A stretch of 64,000 nt of DNA from Astragalus membranaceus (GCA_039519185.1 CM076854.1:160819434-160883433); one strand, 5' to 3'; counted from the first letter of the stretch, positions 31,961 through 44,400 are shown. Notes: generated by a model not told the origin, from the letters alone. Program-made: numbers and translations.

Positions 31961-33751
31961 TGTTGCGTTAAAAACACACTTAGAGCAAGTGTACTCTCGC
32001 AGAAGTAGTATAAAAGATAGCGTCTCCACAGGGATTAATTAACAAGTATCAAACTACTTAAGATTAATTATTATTTAGACGGACGAATGTTTCGTGGTTA
32101 TAGAAACTAAAATAAATATAAATAAATAGCAAGAATTAAATTGTAAAGTTTAACCAATGGAGAGAAGCCTAGGGTCACGGTTTCACTTGCAAGTTTCGAT
32201 TCCTCTATGTCTAAATCTACCTGCATTCATTTTTTTATTCAATTACCAATCCCTTTACTAAAGCTATTAATCTGTTTGGTCATTCGTGATTAATATTCTT
32301 CTTCCTAAATTAACCATTGTTTGGTCATGCAACAATTTAAATTCAAGAAAAGCATAAAGAACAAAAATGTTGAATGATTGAAAGACTAAATTAAAGTTTG
32401 GTCATGCATTAATTATAGTCTCAATTATCATATAGGTCCACCAACTAATTGCAGTACGATCGCCGATCAACTAATTGATTATGATCATGGAAAGAGTTGT
32501 CAATCCTAATTATGTGATAAAAACAATATGACAATATTAATTGAAATAAAAACGAGGAATTGAAAGCATAAATTAAAACATAAAAAGCTCTTTAAACTTG
32601 CAAGATCTATCTAAGACGCTAGAAGAGAATTTAACTATCCATAATTATTAAGAACACTGAAATAAAATTAGGAGTTACGAGGAATAAAAAATAAAAAAAA
32701 TCTAGACATAGAGTAAGTTCTGCTCTCTACTATTCAATCTTCTTTTTCTGCTCGAGAGCTATGTCAAGACCCGTCACCTAGAAATTCAACCTTCCCTCCG
32801 ACGGTGTCTCTGTGCGCGTCAAATCCCTTGAATTCTTCCGCCTCGGTTTTCGTGCGCTCTTATCCATTCCGCCTCGATTTCCGTGCGTCAGATTATTATA
32901 TTGTATGTATGCGGCTCCCTCCAATTCACTTTGCAGCCAATAGTTTTCAATGTTGACTAGGGCTGCGTGCTGCCCAATAAAAATCATGGGTTCCCTTTTT
33001 ATATCCAGCACCTTGGTCATGCTCTCCCTTTTAGTCTAGGTCACGTGCTTGCTTTTCCTCTTTCTTCAATTCTCGGCCAATGCACAACAATTGGGCTTTT
33101 CTCTTTTTAATTTCATTTGGGCTCCATGTCTTTTCTTCATCAGTGTCAAGCCCACATACATATATATAATATTTATAATATTATATACAAATATGTCAAA
33201 AAAATATATTATTTTAATAATTATCTTTTATTCTTTTTTGTAAAAATAGAGAAAATTAAGTTAGTAATTTATATAATAGATAATAATTTCTCTAAAAGTG
33301 ACCCAAAAATATCCCGAAAAATGCACTAAATTAGAGTTTATCAAGGTTCAACTTGTAAGCTATGAAGTCTTCAAAGGAGGCGCCGAAATCTTCCAGATGG
33401 GCCACTTGTCTTGCTTTTGACGCAGCATGACGTCATCAATAGAATGCTGTGGCATTCAATTTGTCAGGAATGTTGGTGCAACAATTGCTGGGGCATTGCT
33501 GTCTATTGCGAATGCTGGGGCATTGGATGCAGGGGCATGTAATGCTGGGGCATCTAATGCTGTAACATTTGAACAAACACGTAAAAATACCTCAAGACAT
33601 ACAGAACAGCCAAGTTATTTGCAAAACCTTTCTTAACCTTTAATGTTGTGATTCTTCTATATTTCTATAATTACTAAATATTATTACTGAGAATTTTGCA
33701 ATTTATTTAGGTTTAGAAGCGTAAATAACTCTATATAAATTAGAGTTATCA
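31961..33751 (-). mobile_element. T9: LTR with PBS on one side and PPT on the other
   Basis: Plus-strand ends TGTTGCGTTAAAAACACACT and ...TAGAGTTATCA; minus-strand reading TGATAACTC...AACGCAACA, 1,791 bp. Left of it lie the PBS and gag; right of it lies a polypurine tract (33752-33766). An LTR with both neighbours belongs to two elements at once, as after recombination between tandem or overlapping copies. Small frames within (32778-33020, 33049-33243) show no family. Confidence 0.75.
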
Positions 33752-33900
33752 CCCCCCCCCCAAACTTAATCAATTGCTTGTCCTCAAGTAATGACACTTG
33801 AACAAGACAACATTTAAAAACAAAAGGGTTGCAAATATTAGAAGAACGGATCAACTAAATTCTTTCAAACAGATTTTCAAAAAAGTTCACCTTAAAGAAC
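33752..33900 (-). other. Polypurine tract and internal remnant right of T9 LTR
   Basis: Minus strand TTAAGTTTGGGGGGGGGG abuts the LTR start TGATAACTC; ahead of it CTTGAGGACAAGCAATTG resembles the T7 counterpart. The remnant ends at about 33900, where copia gag sequence of T10 starts abruptly. Confidence 0.65.
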
Positions 33901-34626
33901 TTCAGATGGACGGCGAAGCTATCCGTCTTCGACGGCACCAACTATGAACGATGGACGGCGCAGATGAAGGTTGTCTTCAGATATCAAGGTGTTCTTGAAA
34001 TCATTCGCACCGGCGTTACACCCCTTGAAGCGAATCCAACGGAGGCACAAAGGGCTACGAATCGCGAACAACTGATGAAAGATGACAAGGCGATCTTCTG
34101 TATTCATCAGTGTGTGACCGCAAATGTCCTTGAGAAGATCATCGAATACGAGACGGCGAAAGGGGCGTGGGACGTGTTAGCAACTACGTATTCTGGTGAT
34201 AGGCAAACAAAGAAGGTGAAACTCATGTCCTTGAGGCGTCAATTAGGGCTACTCCAGATGGAATCAAACGAATCAGTGGCGGAATTCGTTGACAGGTTAG
34301 TGGTTTTAACTAATCAAATGAGAAACTGTGGTGAAGTGGTGACTGATTCCATGAAAGTAGAGAAAGTCCTTACTGGTTTAACGCCAAATTTTGACCATAT
34401 TGTTGCTGCCATAGAACAATCCAAAGACCTAGATAATTTGAAGTTAGAGGAATTACTAGGTTCATTAGAAGCCCGTGAAATCAAGATAAAAAACAGAGAA
34501 GGTATCAAGAAGGAAGAAAAGGATGGTGAGAAGGCTCTGTTTGCACAATCTAATAAGAAGGGAGGTGGTGGAAATGATTCTTGGAAGAACAAGAAGGGGA
34601 AGGGAAAGTGGAAGAATAATAAGTAG
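33901..34626 (+). pseudogene. T10 gag (Ty1/copia, UBN2-type), 5'-truncated
   Basis: The coding frame is already open at 33901 without a Met (AKLSVFDGTNYERWTAQMK), so the true start and the 5' LTR have been lost at the T9/T10 junction. It continues as a UBN2-type copia gag: ETAKGAWDVLATTYSGD, VKLMSLRRQLGLLQM, EFVDRLVVLTNQMRNCGE and DNLKLEELLGSLEAREIK, ending at TAG 34624-34626 in a Lys-rich tract. Gag sequence resumes after the CACTA element with the zinc knuckle. Gag would form the particle shell. Confidence 0.88.
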
Positions 34627-34680
34627 GAAGGGGGTGGTTCAAAGTGAGAACCAGAAGAAAGAAGGTGGAAATACTGCAAA

Positions 34681-35918
34681 CACTACAAGAATAATGGGAT
34701 TTTCCGGCCAGGACTTTCCGGCGGATTTAATCCGCCGGAAAGATTCCGGCGGATTTTAGGAATTTCCGGCGGATTTTATCCGTCGGAAAAGATTCCGGCG
34801 GATTTTAGGACTTTCCGGCGGATTTTATTCGCCGCAAACTTTTCCGGCGGATTTTGGGGTATTTTCGGCGGATTTTTAAAAAAAAAAAAAGTTTTTAAAT
34901 TTTTAAATTTTTTTTTTAAAAAAAATCCGCCGCAAAAGGCAAAAAAAAAATTTTTTGTTAAAAAAATCTGCCGCAAATGCCAAAAAAGCCGCCGCAAAAG
35001 CCAAAATTTTTTTTTTTAAAAAAAAATCCGCCGCAAATGCCAAAAAATCCGCCGCAAATGCCAAAAAAAATTTCAAAAAATCCGCCGGTAATTTCAAAAA
35101 TCCGCCGGAAAATTCGGAGGGAAAAAATTCGCCTATAAATAAAAATTTCTCCTACACTCCTCTCGTTCTCTCATTTCACTCTTTATTTCATTCTCATTCT
35201 CTTCTATATTTCTCTACATATCTCTCTTCTATATTTCTTATACTCTCATCTCCATAAATTTCTCTACATGTCTCTCTTCTATATTTCTCCTTCCTTCTTC
35301 ATTCTTTTTCATTCACTCCTTAATTCTTATTTCTTCTTACTTCTTTATTCACATTCTCTCCTATATCATTCTCTTCTAATATTCTCTTTCATTCTTATTC
35401 CTTCCTACTTCCACATTCTCATTCATTTATTTATTTTCATTCTTTCCTATATCATTTTTTCTCATATTCTACTTCATTTTCATTTTTTCTTACTTTTTAT
35501 TAAAATACAAATTAAACATTAAAATTCGAAAAAATTGAAAAAAAAATTCAAATTTTTTACCGAAAGATTTTTTAATTTTTTATTTTTGGATTTTGCTGCG
35601 GATTTTAGGCATTTCCGGCGGTTTTTTAAAATTTTTTTTTGGCTTTTGCGGCGGATTTTTTAAAAAAAAAAAATTTTTTTTCGAAAAAGAAAAAAATTTT
35701 TTTTAAAATCCGTCGCAAATGCCTTTAAAATCCGCCGGAAAATTCCAAAAAAAATTTTTCCGCCGCAAAATGCTTTTCCGGCGGATTTTCCGCCAGAAAG
35801 CGTTTGCTGCGAGCTGGCTACCGGCGGCAAAAATCCGTCGCACAGCCCAATTTTGCGGCGGAAATATGGCTTTTCCTGCGGATTTTGCCTGCCGGAAAAT
35901 CCTGTTTTTCTTGTAGTG
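34681..35918. mobile_element. T11: non-autonomous CACTA (En/Spm-like) element
   Basis: A 1,238-bp insert with ends CACTACAAGAA and TTCTTGTAGTG and a 3-bp target duplication AAA (34678-34680; 35919-35921). Both subterminal regions are packed with short repeats of the TTTCCGGCGGATTTT type, in both orientations, the usual transposase-binding subterminal repeats of this superfamily. There is no transposase; the centre is poly(A)/poly(T) and CT-rich sequence with trivial frames. It sits inside T10 gag, so it is younger than T10. Confidence 0.92.
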
Positions 35919-35921
35919 AAA

Positions 35922-36224
35922 GGACAAGAAGAAATCAAAAGAGCACATACAATGCTTCAACTGCCAGAGATATGGCCACTTTGCAGATGAATGCAAGAAT
36001 GAAAAAGTGCCCAGAAACAAGAATCATGAAGCCCAGGTTGCGTATGACTCTGATAAGGAAGCTGTAATGTTGATGGCAGTGACTGAGAAAAGCTCCATTA
36101 TTGTAGAATGGTGGTATCTGGATACTGGTTGCTCAAATCATATGACAGGGCACATTGAATGGTTTTGTGAAATTGATAGAGGCATCAAGAGAAGGATCAG
36201 GTTTGGTGATGGGAGAGCTGTGAT
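35922..36224 (+). pseudogene. T10 zinc knuckle and protease start
   Basis: Continuation of T10 after the CACTA insert. The CCHC knuckle CFNCQRYGHFADEC lies at about 35953-35994, followed by an acidic linker and the copia protease active site WYLDTGCSNHMTGHIEWF near 36112, with the catalytic DTG intact. The frame is interrupted at 36225 by the hAT element. Confidence 0.9.
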
Positions 36225-36659
36225 TAGGGGTGTGCATGGTACATAAACCACACCATACTATACCATACCACTTTTAAAATTCGGTTTTAGTTTACCACTT
36301 TTGATATACCAATTCATATTTCTGAACCAATTTAAAATTGGATTAAAACCGGTAAATAACCATATTGGAAGACACAAAGGCCAGACATATACCAATGCAG
36401 TGATGATAACTATTAAAGGAACTACCACCACCGCCTGGTAGATGACACATGCACAGATTATAAGAGAATGAGGGATTGAGAGAGAAAGAGAAAGAAAGAG
36501 AAAGAGTGAGAGAGGGAGGGAGAGAAATAGATCTAGGAGAGGAAAGACCGGGAGAGAGAGAGAGGCCAACAAAGGGAGAAGAGAGAAATAGATTTGGGAG
36601 AGGAAAGACCAGAGAAAGAGAAATAGATCTGAGAGAGAGAGGGCCAACAGAGGGAGAAT

Positions 36660-36690
<31 letters not shown>

Positions 36691-37027
36691 AATAGATTTG
36701 GGAGAGAGAAAGGGTGAGAAAGGGTGAGAATAGAGTGCTGCTGTGCCGTTTGCCGTTTGCAATGATAAAGTTGAAGGTTGCTTGTTTTTGTTTTTGGTGG
36801 TGTTATTAAGCGTGGGATGAAAGGATAGTGAATGCTCTTTTATTTGTGATACACGTACACTACACTGTACCGGTTATTTAAAATGGAATACCATAACCCT
36901 ACCATTGTTATGGATTTTTACTACAAGAATTGGGATGGACTTTTACAAAAGTGGTATGGATTTTTAAGAACAGTATGGTATGGTTAATGGTATGGTTAGA
37001 GTTTACCGGTTAGTTTGCACACCCCTA
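36225..37027. mobile_element. T12: non-autonomous hAT element
   Basis: An 803-bp insert with inverted ends TAGGGGTGTGCA and TGCACACCCCTA and a perfect 8-bp target duplication GCTGTGAT (36217-36224; 37028-37035), which is diagnostic of hAT. Subterminal ACCATACC/GGTATGGT repeats are present at both ends. Inside is a long GA-rich microsatellite-like region (about 36470-36720) and no transposase. The frames in the GA tract are artefacts. Confidence 0.93.
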
Positions 37028-37035
37028 GCTGTGAT

Positions 37036-38992
37036 GACTGAAGGGCTAGGGAAAGTGGCAATCAAGAGAGAAGACGACAAGACAGTGGTGATCAATGATG
37101 TGTTCTATGTTCCTCAAATGGAAAGCAACTTGCTGAGTTTAGGTCAGCTACTTGAAAAGGGGTATTCAATGAGCGTGGAGGACAATTATATGGCAGTATT
37201 TGACAGTAACAGAAATGAAGTGCTAAAGGTTAAAATGTCTGATAACAGAACCTTTATAGTAGGTGTAAATTCCATTGAGCAGAAGTGCCCCACTGCTCAA
37301 GTCAAAAATGAAGTATGGAATTGGCACAAGAGAATGGGGAACTTGAATTTCACTAGCTTGAGCATGCTGCAGAAGAAGAATATGGTACTAGGCTTGCCTT
37401 CTATTGAGGAGCCAAGGCAAGTGTGTGGCAAGTGTTGTGAAGGGAAGCAGCCGAGGAAGTCCTACAAGTCTTCAGTACCTACAAGAGCATCATCCAAGCT
37501 TGGTGTGATACATTCAGATGTGTGTGGCCCCTTTGAAGTGAAATCACATGGAGGTAATCAGTATTTTGTTTCATTCATAGATGACTATACTAAGAATATG
37601 TGCATTTACTTGCTGCAAAGAAAAAGTGAAGTATTTGTAGCCTTTAAACAATTCAAGCTGTTAGTTGAAAAACAGTGTGGGAAATCTATTAAACTGCTGA
37701 GAACAGATGGTGGTGGTGAATACACATCACTTGAGTTTGAGAAGTTTTGCAAGGATGAGGGGATTGTGCATGAGGTGATGGCTCCATACACACCTCAACA
37801 CAATGGCACACCTGAAAGAAGAAACAGGACCCTATTGAACATGGTTAGATGTATGTTGAAGGAGAAGCATCTACCAAATGAATTCTGGGCTGAGCCAGTA
37901 CATACAGCAGCACATATTCTGAACAGATGTCCAACAAAAAGGCTTGAGCACACCACACCAGAAGAAGCTTGGAGTGGAGCTAAGCCTAGTGTGAAGCACT
38001 TCAAAATATTTGGATCTCTCTGCTACAGGCATGTGCCTGAACAGAACAGGAGGAAGCTTGACTCCAGATCACAGATATTGATCCTGATTGGCTATCACAG
38101 TACAGGTGCTTACAAGCTGTATGATCCAATCCAAAGAAGAGTTGTCATTAGCAATGATGTGATTGTTGATGAAACTAAGGAGTGGAATTGGACTAATGCA
38201 GCTGAAAGGGAAACTGTTGAAACTGTGGAGATTCAGTTAGACAGTGAACAAAATCAAGACACAACTGAGCAAGGTGAACCAGAACAAGTGGTTAACAATG
38301 ATGAGCAGAATGAAGAGAATGGTGGAGCACCACTGAGAAGATCACAAAGAGAGACACAAATGCCACAAAGATACTCAGATTATGAAGTGTATTCTGGTAC
38401 AACCAGTGACACAGATTCTGAGTTACTACAACTGTTATTAACAGCAGAAGCAGAACCTGTTTCACTTGAGCAGGCTCTCTCCAATTCACACTGGAAGGAA
38501 GCTATGAAAGAGGAACTGAGATCAATTCAGAAGAATGACACATGGGAGATGATGAGGCTGCCTAGCAATAAGAGAGCTATTGAAGTAAAGTGGGTCTTCA
38601 AGACCAAAATGAAGCCTAATGGTGAAATTGCCAAATACAAGGCAAGGCTTGTTGCAAAAGGTTTTTTGCAAAAGCAAGGCCTTGATTTCAATGAAATATA
38701 TGCACCAGTTGCACGAATTGAAACTGTGAGACTGATTGTGGCCCTTGCAAGCAAGAAAGGGTGGACATTGAGCCAGCTAGATGTTAAATCTGCCTTCCTC
38801 AATGGTCCACTAGATGAAGTTTATGTAAGGCAGCCACCTAGATTTGAGGAGAAGGGCATGGAGGACAGAGTGTTGAAACTGAAGAAGGCTCTCTATGGCC
38901 TTAAACAAGCCCCAAGGGCTTGGAACAAGAGAATAGATGGCTTTCTCTTGAAACTGAAATTTGTGAAGTGTAGTACAGAACATGGCAGTTAA
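37036..38992 (+). pseudogene. T10 protease end, integrase and reverse transcriptase (truncated)
   Basis: Open from the hAT junction to TAA 38990-38992. The protease ends with FYVPQMESNLLSLGQLL. Integrase has the zinc region (NWHKRMGNLNF...CGKCCEGKQ) and core residues in HSDVCGPFEVKSHGGNQYF, LRTDGGGEYTSLEFEKF and TPERRNRTLLNMVRCM. RT has EVKWVFKTKMKPNGEIAKYK, LVAKGFLQKQGLDFNEIYAP, LSQLDVKSAFLNGPLDEVYV and LKKALYGLKQAPRAWNKRI. It breaks off after VKCSTEHG: the following bases belong about 130 residues further on, so the segment with the YVDD catalytic box is deleted and the frame shifts. Confidence 0.92.
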
Positions 38993-39656
38993 TTGGCTCA
39001 CTGAGATACTTGTGCAATTCCAGACCTGACATCACCTACAGTGTTGGCTTGGTGAGTTCATGGAAGAGCCAAAGAAATCCCACCTTGTTGCTGCAAAGAG
39101 AATACTTAGGTATTTGAAGGGGACACTAGACTGGGGAATTCTATTTCCTAATTCCGATAATTGTGCAGGTGATGAATTGGTTGGATTCACTGATGCTGAT
39201 TGGAGTGGTGATACTGAGGATAGAAAGAGCACCTCAGGTTACATCTTTATGCTTGACAGTGCCCCAATCAGTTGGTGTTCAAAGAAGCAGAATGTTGTTG
39301 CTCTGTCAAGCTGTGAAGCAGAATATATCTCTGCTACATTTGGTGCCAGTCAAGCTCAATGGTTGGACATGCTACTAGGTGAATTAAAACTGAGAACGGG
39401 AGGTGTTATGAACCTGAGAGTGGACAACAAGTCAGCCATAGACTTGGCCAAACATCCCATTGCACATGGGAGGAGCAAACATATTGAGATCAAGTATCAC
39501 TTCCTTCGTGATCAAGTGAACAAGGGCAAGCTCATTGTGGAGCATTGTAAATCTGAAGATCAACTTGCTGACATACTTACAAAGGCACTGAAAATCAGCA
39601 AGCATGAAGACATGATGAAGAAGATTGGAATGTGCAACCTAGCTAGTTTGAATTAA
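38984..39656 (+). pseudogene. T10 RT C-terminus and RNase H
   Basis: After the deletion the sequence continues as LIGSLRYLCNSRPDITY (shifted frame) and from 39060 as an open 198-residue frame: HLVAAKRILRYLKGTLDWG, then RNase H with FTDADWSGDTEDRKSTSGY, ALSSCEAEYISAT and LRVDNKSAIDLAKHPIAHGR, ending QLADILTKALKISKHEDM. RNase H catalytic residues are present. It is the normal 3' end of a copia polyprotein. Confidence 0.9.
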
Positions 39657-39661
39657 AGAGG
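39653..39661 (+). other. T10 polypurine tract (candidate)
   Basis: TTAAAGAGG just after the stop codon and before TGTATTGATG. Confidence 0.55.
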
Positions 39662-40059
39662 TGTATTGATGTATGTAGTAATTCAAACAAGCAACATTGA
39701 ATAATGTGTGAATTAGTAAAGTGTATTGTGATTGTAAAATAGTGTTTAATTAAATGTAAATTGACTAACCACATTGGGTTAATCATAGTTAGATAGTTAC
39801 TAGAGTGAGTAACTAAAGTTAGTGTAAGTAAAAGACTATATAGTCCCTCTTTGTACAAGTCATTTTCTTATGACTCACATTTCAATATACACAAATTAAT
39901 TCATTTTCCTCTTTGTTATTCGTATTCTTCCCTTCTCTGTGCTGTATCCATATTCATTTTTCCCCAAATTGAATCTTGAAACCCAGTCACTGTGTGAAGA
40001 AGTCCAACACCCACCACCTCCTGACTTTTTCATCATCACATATACACTCATCATCAACA
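39662..40059 (+). mobile_element. T10: 3' LTR (candidate)
   Basis: Begins TGTATTGATGTATG after the polypurine tract and ends ...CATCATCAACA, about 398 bp. No 5' LTR survives for comparison, so the right border rests on the CA end alone. TATATAGTCCC near 39837 is a possible promoter element, and a CT-rich leader-like tract follows. Confidence 0.55.
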
Positions 40060-41047
40060 GGTTAATTGATGCCCAAATAATTAACTAAATGATTCTGCAA
40101 TCTAAAATCTAAAATACAACATATTCAAGAACTGAGAGAAATTAGAACATCCTCCTGTCCTCACCCATATCGAAATATACTCCTTGTTGTAGAGCACCAT
40201 CAAAAATCACATCTTTTTTTATACCTGAATCTAAAAATAGAATAATCAAATGCTATATTTCACAGTCGTTAACTACAATTGAAATACATAATAGGACAAT
40301 TATCTTGGAAGAGTCTGAGGGAAAAGTCTTCAACTTGTATAAAATAGTAATAGTAATTTGTAAGGATATATATGGTGTTGACAAAAACAAATTTAGAGGT
40401 AAATGATATGACAATGAACGGAGGTGGAATATTACCCAGCTAAAAACCCTATTTTAGGTCATATGAGAAGGGATAATACACAACTCACCTTGGAATAAAA
40501 CATGATACTTCCACAATTGTTTTAAAACAATTTCAAACACTACCATCACATATGCTAATGTCAGTGACACCCAACACCTTTTCAAGGGATATAGGGAAAG
40601 AGAATATTACTAATTAACTGAGAGAAGTAGGAAGAAAATAATTGTAGAAGTTGAGTTATTCTACCTGTATGCCTTCTTCTCAAAAATTATATTGGCTTTC
40701 TTGAAGCATGTCAATACATTTTAAGGGGCTACGGCTTGTGATACTAAGTCATTTACTTAGTAATTTATACTAAATTAATACTAGTCATTGGATTCACAAA
40801 ATTTCAATGAAATTCAATCTAATGGCTAGTATTGAATAAGGGTATTTGTGTCACATCCTTTTTTTGTTTTAATTACATTAAATAATTTAATAAATGTGCC
40901 ATTTTTTTAGGGATTACGAAAACAAATCAGTTTTTTGCTCATTGATTTTCTCTTCTACTATCTTCTCTCTCACAATTCCATTATCTTCTCTCTCACAATT
41001 TTCTCTTACGCTCATCTTCTCTAGTTTTCACGTTTTTTTAACGTTAT
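40060..41047. other. Intergenic AT-rich DNA
   Basis: No gene, RNA or transposon ends recognised over almost 1 kb. Confidence 0.4.
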
Positions 41048-41048
41048 T

Positions 41049-41148
41049 CCTCTTCTTCTTCTTCTTCTTCTTCTTCTTCTTCTTCTTCTTCTTCTTCTTC
41101 TTCTTCTTCTTCTTCTTCTTCTTCTTCTTCTTCTTCTTCTTCTTCTTC
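41049..41148. repeat. (TCT)n microsatellite
   Basis: About 33 uninterrupted TCT units. The poly-Phe frame through it (40894-41193) is an artefact. Confidence 0.95.
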
Positions 41149-41300
41149 ATGATCCATACCTCTTTCTTTATTTTTCACGCAAAAGAAGTCTAAAAAACGC
41201 ACTCACACAAAGAAATAAGACGCCCACAGTTGTTGAAAAAACGGACCCCGTTGATCCACGCCATTGAAGCACGCTCTTCCTTTACGCCATTGATGTCTCA

Positions 41301-41423
41301 TTATTGTACTAACCAAACTATTGAAAGGTTTGGTTAGTGGAATAATAACCATAGAAATAGTTTAGAGTGGTTATTATTGTACTAACCAAACTATTGAAAT
41401 GTTTGGTTAGTGGAATAATAACC
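41301..41423. repeat. ACTAACCAAACTATTGAAA repeat, two 73-bp copies
   Basis: TTATTGTACTAACCAAACTA recurs at 41301 and 41374. Each unit contains the imperfect hairpin AACCAAACTATTGAAAGG followed by TTTGGTT. Related units lie on the other side of the Ogre insertion from 60716. Confidence 0.8.
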
Positions 41424-41482
41424 AGGAAAACACCGCACTTTAGTTAGGTGTCGTGGTGACGGTGGTTGCGTATCTGTGTGAT

Positions 41483-44400
41483 TGTAATACCCTAATTTTG
41501 TCCTATCCAAAAATAAGAAATTTTATTTATCTTTAATAAAAAATAATTATTTTATTTTCATGCCATGTTTTATTTTATTTTAGTTTGCTACAAGTTTTAA
41601 TCTTTGAAAAAATAATAATTAAGAGTATCAAAATAAAATAGGCAAAGGAGCATATGGGGGGTCTGTTAAAAAATATATAGAGGTGCAATTAGGATTGGGC
41701 CATCTAAAGCCCACTCCTCCACCAAACCTTAACCCAATTCGCCTAACCCATGTCCAAAACCTAACCCATGTCCAAAACCTAACCCATATCCAACCCATAA
41801 CCCACAACCCAACTCACCAAAACCCTAAAATCTCTCCTCTTCTAACCCTAATTCGCATACCTCCCCCCTTAACCCTAAAATGTGTCCACATTCACTCTCC
41901 CCCTTAACCCAAAAGCCATCCACATTCATCCCCAAACCCTAGGAAAAATTCGGCCACTTCCCTCTCTCCTAGCCTAGAAATCCGCCCCCACTCCCCTTTT
42001 CCCTCCTTAGAACTCACAATCCCACTCCCACACACTTCCCACTTCCCCACATCTCCTTTCCCCATGCACCCCTCTTCCCTCTCCCCAACGGCTCTCTCTC
42101 TCTCTCTCCTTTCCCTCTTCTCACGTTTCCTCCTTTCACTCAAGCCTCTCACACATCACTTCTCACCAAACCCTAACACACACTTCCTCTTCTTTCTCCC
42201 ACTCACACTCAACCCTTTCTTTCCCTCTCTCCCCTCCTACGACCCCTTTCTCTCTCTCTCTCTCATACACTCCCTCCACCTCTTTTCTCTCACACAACCT
42301 CCAAAGCACCACTCCCATCATCACCATCAAACCCTAGCCGTCTCCACCCCCCCTTCTCCATCTCCACACGTTTTCCTTTCACATCCTCTCATGAAATCAC
42401 CATTTTTGTTGCTTCTTTCTCTCCTCTCCCACGAAATCGCCATCTTTGGGCATCACCAACACAAGAAGCCGTTGGTCACTCAAAGGCTCGCGGATTCATC
42501 CAAGGGAACATGTTTTCCATTTCGTTTTTCTCAAGGTTAGCACACAAACGGATATATACACAAGGTTTGGTAAAAAAAATGAAAGGCAAAGCACACCATT
42601 GGAAGTTCTTTTTTTTAGTATAAATATGGGTTATAGTTTTGTGGAAGAGGAGGTTTTGGGGGAGAAAAGGGAGTGAGGGTTCGAAATCTTGAAGATCCAG
42701 GAGCAAGGAAAAGAACGGTTCTGAAAGTTTCGTTGAAGCAGTGAGAGAGGGAGATTTCGTTTTCTTTTTTTTCTCCTCCATAAAATTTTCATAGTCTTTT
42801 TTTTGGATTCTGTTGTTGGTGGGAACGTGCTTCACAGTGTACAAGCCTCATATTTGGTAATAATTTTATTTCTACTTCCTCTCCATTTTACTGTAAATGA
42901 TGTTGTAAAATTTATTTGTTGTTTGCTATGATCCTTGTTATGATGTTATGAAATTTTATTTGTTGCTTGCTCATATCTCCATGTCTCTTGGTAGTGATCA
43001 TATAACACCCCTTAAAAAAGGGCTTATCACGTTTAATTAGTTTATTCCTCCATAAGCGCATAAGGGCTCTAATTTTTGTTCATCAAATCCAAATATTTCC
43101 TTTTCTGTTTTTTTATGATAGCAAAAGAACCCCAAAAACAAAAAACATTTCCTAGTAATCATTAAAAGAGGGTATAGTCAAGACATTTCTTTTATTATCA
43201 TTAAATAAACAAGTAAATTGATTTCATGTTTTTCTTTTATTTATTTATTTATTCGTTTTTTTTAAAATCAAAAATTAACAAAAGAAAAAGTAAACAAATA
43301 AACTGATTTTTATGTTTTTCTTTTATTTATTTATTCGTTTTTTTAAAAATCAAAAATTAACAAAAGAAAAAGTAAACAAATAAACTGATTTTTATGTTTT
43401 TCTTTTATTTATTTATTCATTTTTTTAAAAATCAAAAATTAACAAAAGAAAAAGTAAACAAATAAACTGATTTTTCTGTTTTTCTTTTATTTATTTATTT
43501 ATTCGTTTTTTTTATTTAATCAAAAATTAACAAAAGAAAAAAGAGAACAAAAAATTTTTCCTTAGTAAAAAAGAGTGGTAAGTAAAACATTTTTAAAAAA
43601 AAACAAGTAAACTGTTATTTACACCCCCCAGGCTCAAGCATAAGGCCCTTTTTGTCACTTAAGCCCAGTTTCGCTAACTGGGCCCTCCCATGCGAATTGG
43701 GCCTATTTTTCACACCCCCCATTTTGATAACTTAACCCTCTCTGAGAGGGCCCAACATTTACACAGTCCATTAGAATTAATCCCTGATTTCTGCACCCCC
43801 TATTTCAAAACGCAACCCTTCTCACTGTTTACACCCCATTTTTAATAATACAGCCCTCCTTTTATTTGCACCCCCATTTTACTCTTGCATCCACTGTTTC
43901 TCCTTTAAAAAAAATATATTTCCTTTCCCTACATAAATATTTTCTGACATCGAAAACAAATATTTTCAAACGTCGAAATCAACGAAAACACCTTTCAAAA
44001 ACAAATCTTTTCAAACGTCGAAATCAAAATTAATCATCACTAATGGTCACTCGCGCCGTTGCCGTTTGATTGTGGGTGATGATTTCATTCCTGTGGGAGC
44101 TAGTAGTGTGGCCACTCTAAACCGTTGTTGTTTGGTCCTTACAAACGCTCTCCTTCAATTGTGAAAACCTTTTCAATGCTCAAAATAAAAACCGATTGTC
44201 ATTAATCACCACTCGCGCCGTTGCCGTTTGGACGTTAATGATAATTCATTTTCATACGAGTTAGTAGTGCGACCACTCTAAACCATTGTTGTTTGGTCAC
44301 TGCGAACGCTCAACCTCTTTGCGAAAAACTCCAAAAAGATTAAAAAACAAAACCCTTTTAGAAAACCAGAACTACGTAGCTTTGAATTCTCCATCGCACC

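Noticed and set aside
34903..35257. Lys/Ala- and Phe/Ala-rich frames
   Set aside because: Repeats of A-runs and CCGCCG motifs in the CACTA element.
36258..36762. Ser/Leu- and Arg/Glu-rich frames
   Set aside because: They lie in the GA-rich part of the hAT element and are microsatellite translations.
40894..41193. 99-residue frame with poly-Phe
   Set aside because: Translation of the TCT microsatellite.
42064..42844. Frames of 76-158 residues in the T13 LTR (and their copies at 57816-58592)
   Set aside because: Low-complexity Ser/Leu/Pro from CT-rich DNA, repeated only because the LTR is repeated; frame lengths change with the CT indel.
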